Of a stretch of DNA of 64,000 bases, positions 61,126 to 64,000 are shown in pieces. The position numbers and the translations under genes are program-made. Origin of the DNA: Astragalus membranaceus (lineage: Eukaryota > Streptophyta > Magnoliopsida > Fabales > Fabaceae); NCBI GenBank assembly GCA_039519185.1, contig CM076849.1:73031784-73095783 (forward strand), read 5' to 3'. The notes under the pieces were generated by a model. That model searched no databases, was not told the origin of the DNA, and saw only the letters and a list, made by a program, of their open reading frames with translations. Positions within the stretch are counted from its first letter, which is position 1. Every line of letters starts with the position of its first letter.

Positions 61126-61175
61126 GCCTTACTTCGGTGTAGTCTCCTTCTTCTTCACCGCGCCTTGCTTCGTTG

Positions 61176-61180
<5 letters not shown>

Positions 61181-61215
<35 letters not shown>
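61181..61215 (+). repeat. (CT)n microsatellite
   Basis: About 17 units, in the region corresponding to the 5' UTR or promoter of the captured FVE-like gene. Confidence 0.9.
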
Positions 61216-61218
<3 letters not shown>

Positions 61219-61464
61219 ACACTTCTCAAAAGACCACAACTCTGTTTCTTCTCTCTCATGCGAACCCCCTCTCTCTCTCCCTCTCCATGGGTGTGGTGGT
61301 GCGGCGCTGGAAGTGAGTTAGGAAATTAGGGTTTTGTGAATAGAGTACTGAGAGAGTGATGGCAACTGATAGAGGCATGAGAACTAAGAGAGTGATGGAA
61401 ACTGAGAGCAGCACGCGCTTTGCGAAAAGAAAGAGGGAATATTTTGATATTATTTTATTACTTT

Positions 61465-61725
61465 AGAAGTCAGGCGTGTAGGCGCCTGACTTTAAAACGT
61501 TACCTCTTAATTACAAGTTTGCCACCGTGTCTACTTATGTAGTCACGCGTCTGATAGCATGACTTTAAAAGTCTAATTTTTTTTTTCCTATTTTTCACTT
61601 TAGAAGTCAGGCGTGTATTCGATTGACTTTAAAAATCGCGAGTTTTTCCTCTTTATTACAAGTTTGCCACCGCCTCAACATATAAAGTCAGGCATTTGAG
61701 CGCCTGACTTTAAATGTCTAATTCT
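61465..61725. repeat. Right subterminal repeats of the inner CACTA
   Basis: Paired inverted units AAGTCAGGCGTG and CGCCTGACTTTAAA at about 61468-61500, 61604-61630 and 61685-61715, with TTACAAGTTTGCCACCG repeated between them. Confidence 0.85.
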
Positions 61726-61791
61726 AATCCCATTTTTGCACTAGTGACATTTTCTACAGACTCTACTCAAAGGGACAGGAATGTATCAAAC

Positions 61792-61911
61792 CTTATACTA
61801 CTAAATAGCTCTGTTTTATCAGTAAACCATTCCAGGATATCACGGACGATACAGACATCATCCTTTAGGTAGTCAATGAAGTGATCCACATCAAAAATGT
61901 CTTCAAATTTC
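61792..61911 (-). pseudogene. Captured O-fucosyltransferase exon, first piece
   Basis: The exon runs from acceptor TATTGCAG (ending at 61912) to donor AAG/GTTTGA at 61791. It encodes KFEDIFDVDHFIDYLKDD and VRDILEWFTDK. DIFDVxHFI is typical of plant O-fucosyltransferase-like proteins. The inner CACTA lies in the intron that separates it from 55650-55782. Confidence 0.72.
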
Positions 61912-62142
61912 CTGCAATAATGAAATACATAATCATTGTTGTCAGGATCTCATGTGTTTGTTACAACTTCAAGAAGGGCCAGCAGATTATACTAAATTAT
62001 GTTACAACGTTAACCAAATTGAATCAGTAATCTATTATATCTATATGTAATAAATTTATATTTGTTCAGTTTATCATACAGAAGATTATACTAAGTGCTC
62101 AACTTTATCCAGCAAAATAAAATCTAAAACCAACCTTTTAAA

Positions 62143-62319
62143 TCAGTGGGGCCACTCGCAACAGCCACTCGCAACAGCCGCTGGACGAGGCATCATTCCA
62201 CTCGCAACAGCAAAACTACTTAGCCCGGAAAGCCGTTGCCTCGATAACCAATCAAAAAGATCTTTACGCCCTTCCGCGCCAAGCTTAGAATCCACCAAAG
62301 CAATTGCAACATAAGGAAC
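62143..62319 (-). pseudogene. MOR1: Captured MOR1-like TOG-domain exon
   Basis: After acceptor CTGCAG it encodes VPYVAIALVDSKLGAEGRKD and LFDWLSRQRLSGLSSFA, matching a TOG repeat of the microtubule organiser MOR1/XMAP215. Then it degenerates into three copies of a GTTGCGAGTGG-like unit (62150-62215). No continuation of the gene is visible. Confidence 0.7.
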
Positions 62320-62848
62320 CTGCAGTAACACAATGCTTAGGACAAAGAAACGAAGACAAAACAATAACAGAATACAAGATCAGGATAGACCATTTTGTCA
62401 GGATGAACAGCATCACAGGAATGGTTCCTCTTGTGTGAGATTTTCACATTACAAGGTCAATGAAATTACTGAGATTTTCACACATCACAGTATTTCATCA
62501 AAAAGGAATACTATATCAACTAAATTCAAAATTATTGCAGCATCATTCAGCTGACATGGCTTATTACAAGGGCCAAAGAAAAAACAAAATGTAGCACAAA
62601 TAAAGAGCAATTCAAAAATTTAAAATTAATCATTTCCAGTGATTGAGTCCTAATTTAAATCAGATGCTTTATCAAGGTTATTTGAAACAAAGTATAGCAT
62701 CCAGTGAAGTTTGTATCTTGTACTGTTGGGAACATTAACAAATCCTTTAAATTCACTTACCTGTCAAGTGTTAGGTTCTTTTTTTAAAGCACCTAACCTT
62801 GCATCAAAGAACTAAAGCAACTGATGAATGTTTTTATTGATTAAAAAA

Positions 62849-63132
62849 AGGCTTAAATATGTTTTAGGCCCCTGCAAATATAGGGTGTTTTGGTTTAAGC
62901 CCCTGCAAAATTTTTGTTTTGTTAAAAGCCCTTGCAAAATGAAATCTTTTGTTATAAGCCCTTCTCAACATATCCAGCAATCATAGCATTCCATGTTAAG
63001 GCTAACATTTTAGTCATAGAAGGGCTTATAACAAAATATGTCATTTTGCAAGGGCTTTTAACAAAAAAAAAGTTGCAGGGGCTTAAACCAAAACACCCTA
63101 TATTTGCAGGGGCCTAAAACATATTTAAGCCT
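62849..63132. mobile_element. Fold-back MITE with AGGCTTAAATATG ends
   Basis: 284 bp, nearly one long inverted repeat: AGGCTTAAATATGTTTTAGG at the left returns as its complement at the right, with matching CCCCTGCAAATATAGGGTGT arms. This end type is frequent in legume genomes. Flanks do not match each other: the left is CACTA-side DNA and the right is chromovirus LTR, so it sits on a junction. Confidence 0.82.
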
Positions 63133-63211
63133 TAATTAAATTATACCCAGTAAATTAAATAAATTCCTAAATACTTAATTAAATAATTAATTAAATATTT
63201 AGGGTGTTACA
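63133..63211 (-). repeat. Start of a chromovirus 3' LTR
   Basis: On the minus strand it begins TGTAACACCCTAAATATTTAATT after the purine tract and runs about 80 bp before the MITE. The rest of the LTR was not found on the other side of the MITE. Confidence 0.7.
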
Positions 63212-63225
63212 ACTCTCCCCCACTT
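63212..63225 (-). promoter_or_regulatory. Chromovirus polypurine tract
   Basis: The minus strand reads AAGTGGGGGAGAGT next to the LTR start. It overlaps the integrase stop codon (63224-63226), the same arrangement as at 9395-9409. Confidence 0.85.
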
Positions 63226-64000
63226 AGAATATTTCGTCCTCGAAATTTACCTGATCAAATAACTCTGGGTAGGACTCTCGCATCTTGCTCTCCAACTCCC
63301 AAGTCATACTCTCGCCGGCAGCTCCTAGCCAAACCACTTTCACTAATGCAATCTCTTTGCCTCTAAGCGCTTTCACTTCACGATCCTCAATCCGTACGGG
63401 CATCGTCTCCACAGTGAGATTATCCCGCACCTCTACATCATCCATATGGATCACATGAGATGGATCCGAAACATACTTCCGAAGTTGCGACACGTGAAAC
63501 ACGTCATGCAAGTTCGAAAGATTTGGCGGTAAAGCCACTCTATAAGCCACATTTCTGATTCTTTCAGATATCTGATAAGGACCAACAAATCGAGGAGTGA
63601 GCTTCTTCGATTTTAACGCTCGACCAACACCGGTAATAGGAGAAACCCTCAAGAACACATGCTCACCCTCCTGAAGCTCTAAATCCTTCCTCCGCTTGTC
63701 ATGATAACTCTTCTGACGACTCTGCGAAGCCTTCATCTTTTCACGGATCATCTTGATCTTCTCTGTAGTCTCCCGGACAATCTCCGGTCCCAACACTACA
63801 CTCTCTCCCGACTCATACCAACACAATGGCGTTCTACACTTTCGACCATACAATGCTTTAAACGGTGTCATCCCGATACTGGAATGGTAATTGTTGTTAT
63901 AGGTAAACTCAATCAACGCAAGGTAGGAATCCCATGAACCCCGTTGTTCCAATACACAAGCCCTCAACAAATCCTCTAACGACTGAATTGTTCTCTCTGA
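63224..64000 (-). CDS. pol: Tekay-like chromovirus integrase C-terminal half, partial
   Basis: Open from the window edge to a TAA at 63224-63226. The end of the integrase core is present (SYLALIEFTYNNNYHSSIGM, ALYGRKCRTPLCW). A basic linker follows (KSYHDKRRKDLELQEGEHVF), then the GPYQI/YRVALP domain, HDVFHVSQLRKYV, and a chromodomain-like end (WLGAAGESMTWELESK). No stop or frameshift is visible, unlike the remnant at 9407-9682. The upstream catalytic residues, RT and protease would lie beyond 64000. It is likely a recent insertion, though its LTR is disturbed by a MITE. Confidence 0.92.
   Translation of the reverse strand, partial: SERTIQSLEDLLRACVLEQRGSWDSYLALIEFTYNNNYHSSIGMTPFKALYGRKCRTPLCWYESGESVVLGPEIVRETTEKIKMIREKMKASQSRQKSYHDKRRKDLELQEGEHVFLRVSPITGVGRALKSKKLTPRFVGPYQISERIRNVAYRVALPPNLSNLHDVFHVSQLRKYVSDPSHVIHMDDVEVRDNLTVETMPVRIEDREVKALRGKEIALVKVVWLGAAGESMTWELESKMRESYPELFDQVNFEDEIF

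Larger units (their letters stand above)
56218..61746. mobile_element. Inner CACTA element carrying exons of several host genes (5.5 kb)
   Basis: The left end is CACTGGTGCAAAAAGGG, and the right end read inward on the minus strand is CACTAGTGCAAAAATGGG. The 3-bp target duplication ACA is perfect (56215-56217, 61747-61749). Subterminal AAGTCAGGCG or CGCCTGACTT units lie at 56235-56545 and 61465-61725. No transposase is present, so it must be mobilised from elsewhere. The interior is a chain of minus-strand exons and introns from at least six unrelated host genes. Confidence 0.9.
55176..62848. mobile_element. Outer gene-capturing CACTA element (right end not found)
   Basis: The left end reads CACTACAAGAAAAT, a classic CACTA terminus, preceded by ACT as the likely 3-bp target copy. 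Subterminal TTTGCGACGG or CGTCGCAAAT units fill 55195-55425. It carries minus-strand exons of two host genes (55650-55782, 61792-61911 and 62143-62319) and hosts a complete second CACTA. I saw no matching TTCTTGTAGTG right end before the MITE at 62849, so the stated end is the limit of what I assign, not a proven terminus. Confidence 0.7.

Overview
The window is AT-rich nuclear DNA from a dicot plant. A legume is most likely: two roughly 20-kb Ty3/gypsy retrotransposons have the Ogre/Tat layout (extra 5' ORF, gag-protease, intron, RT-RNase H-second RNase H-integrase, tRNA-Arg-type primer site), and the MITE and CACTA ends look like those common in legumes. The species call is inference. I see no intact host gene, rRNA, tRNA or CRISPR. 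Nearly everything is transposons nested in transposons.

Layout. 1-19953: Ogre element A on the minus strand, with its left LTR cut by the window edge. Inside its intron lies a Tekay-like chromovirus remnant (LTR plus integrase tail, 6952-9682). 19954-24749: two older LTR fragments. Element A appears to have jumped into the first, and the first into the second. Both carry GC-rich palindromic repeats. 24750-31098: a graveyard holding an RNase H-like gene tail, a hAT MITE, a decayed chromovirus pol (26300-30060) split by at least three inverted-repeat insertions, a LINE 3' end and a tRNA-derived SINE. 31099-53574: complete Ogre element B on the plus strand, 22.5 kb, with two 3.7-kb LTRs and a perfect GTGTT target duplication. 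It has taken a 319-bp MITE and a solo LTR (36248-38484). 53580-55175: unassigned DNA with a TA microsatellite and a G-box cluster. 55176 to about 62.8 kb: a CACTA transposon that captured exons of two host genes (an O-fucosyltransferase and a MOR1-like TOG protein). Inside the intron between its two O-fucosyltransferase exons sits a second, complete CACTA (56218-61746, ACA target duplication). This inner element carries exon-intron pieces of at least six more host genes, all on the minus strand: MSI4/FVE, APRR2, glutathione reductase, CURT1, exosome RRP45 and an inositol-polyphosphate 5-phosphatase-like gene. 62849-63132: a fold-back MITE. 63133-64000: the 3' end of a Tekay-like chromovirus, with integrase open to the window edge.

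How it works together. The Ogre elements encode their own capsid, protease, RT and integrase, but both copies are damaged. A has an intact ORF1, one gag-pro frameshift and two stops. B has many stops and frameshifts although its LTRs are nearly identical, which suggests B was moved by proteins made elsewhere. The nested gene-capturing CACTA pair is the most interesting system here: a collage of host exons with splice sites kept, able in principle to yield chimeric transcripts or small RNAs against the parent genes. Gene names for captured pieces rest on my recognition of short conserved peptides and were not checked by search.
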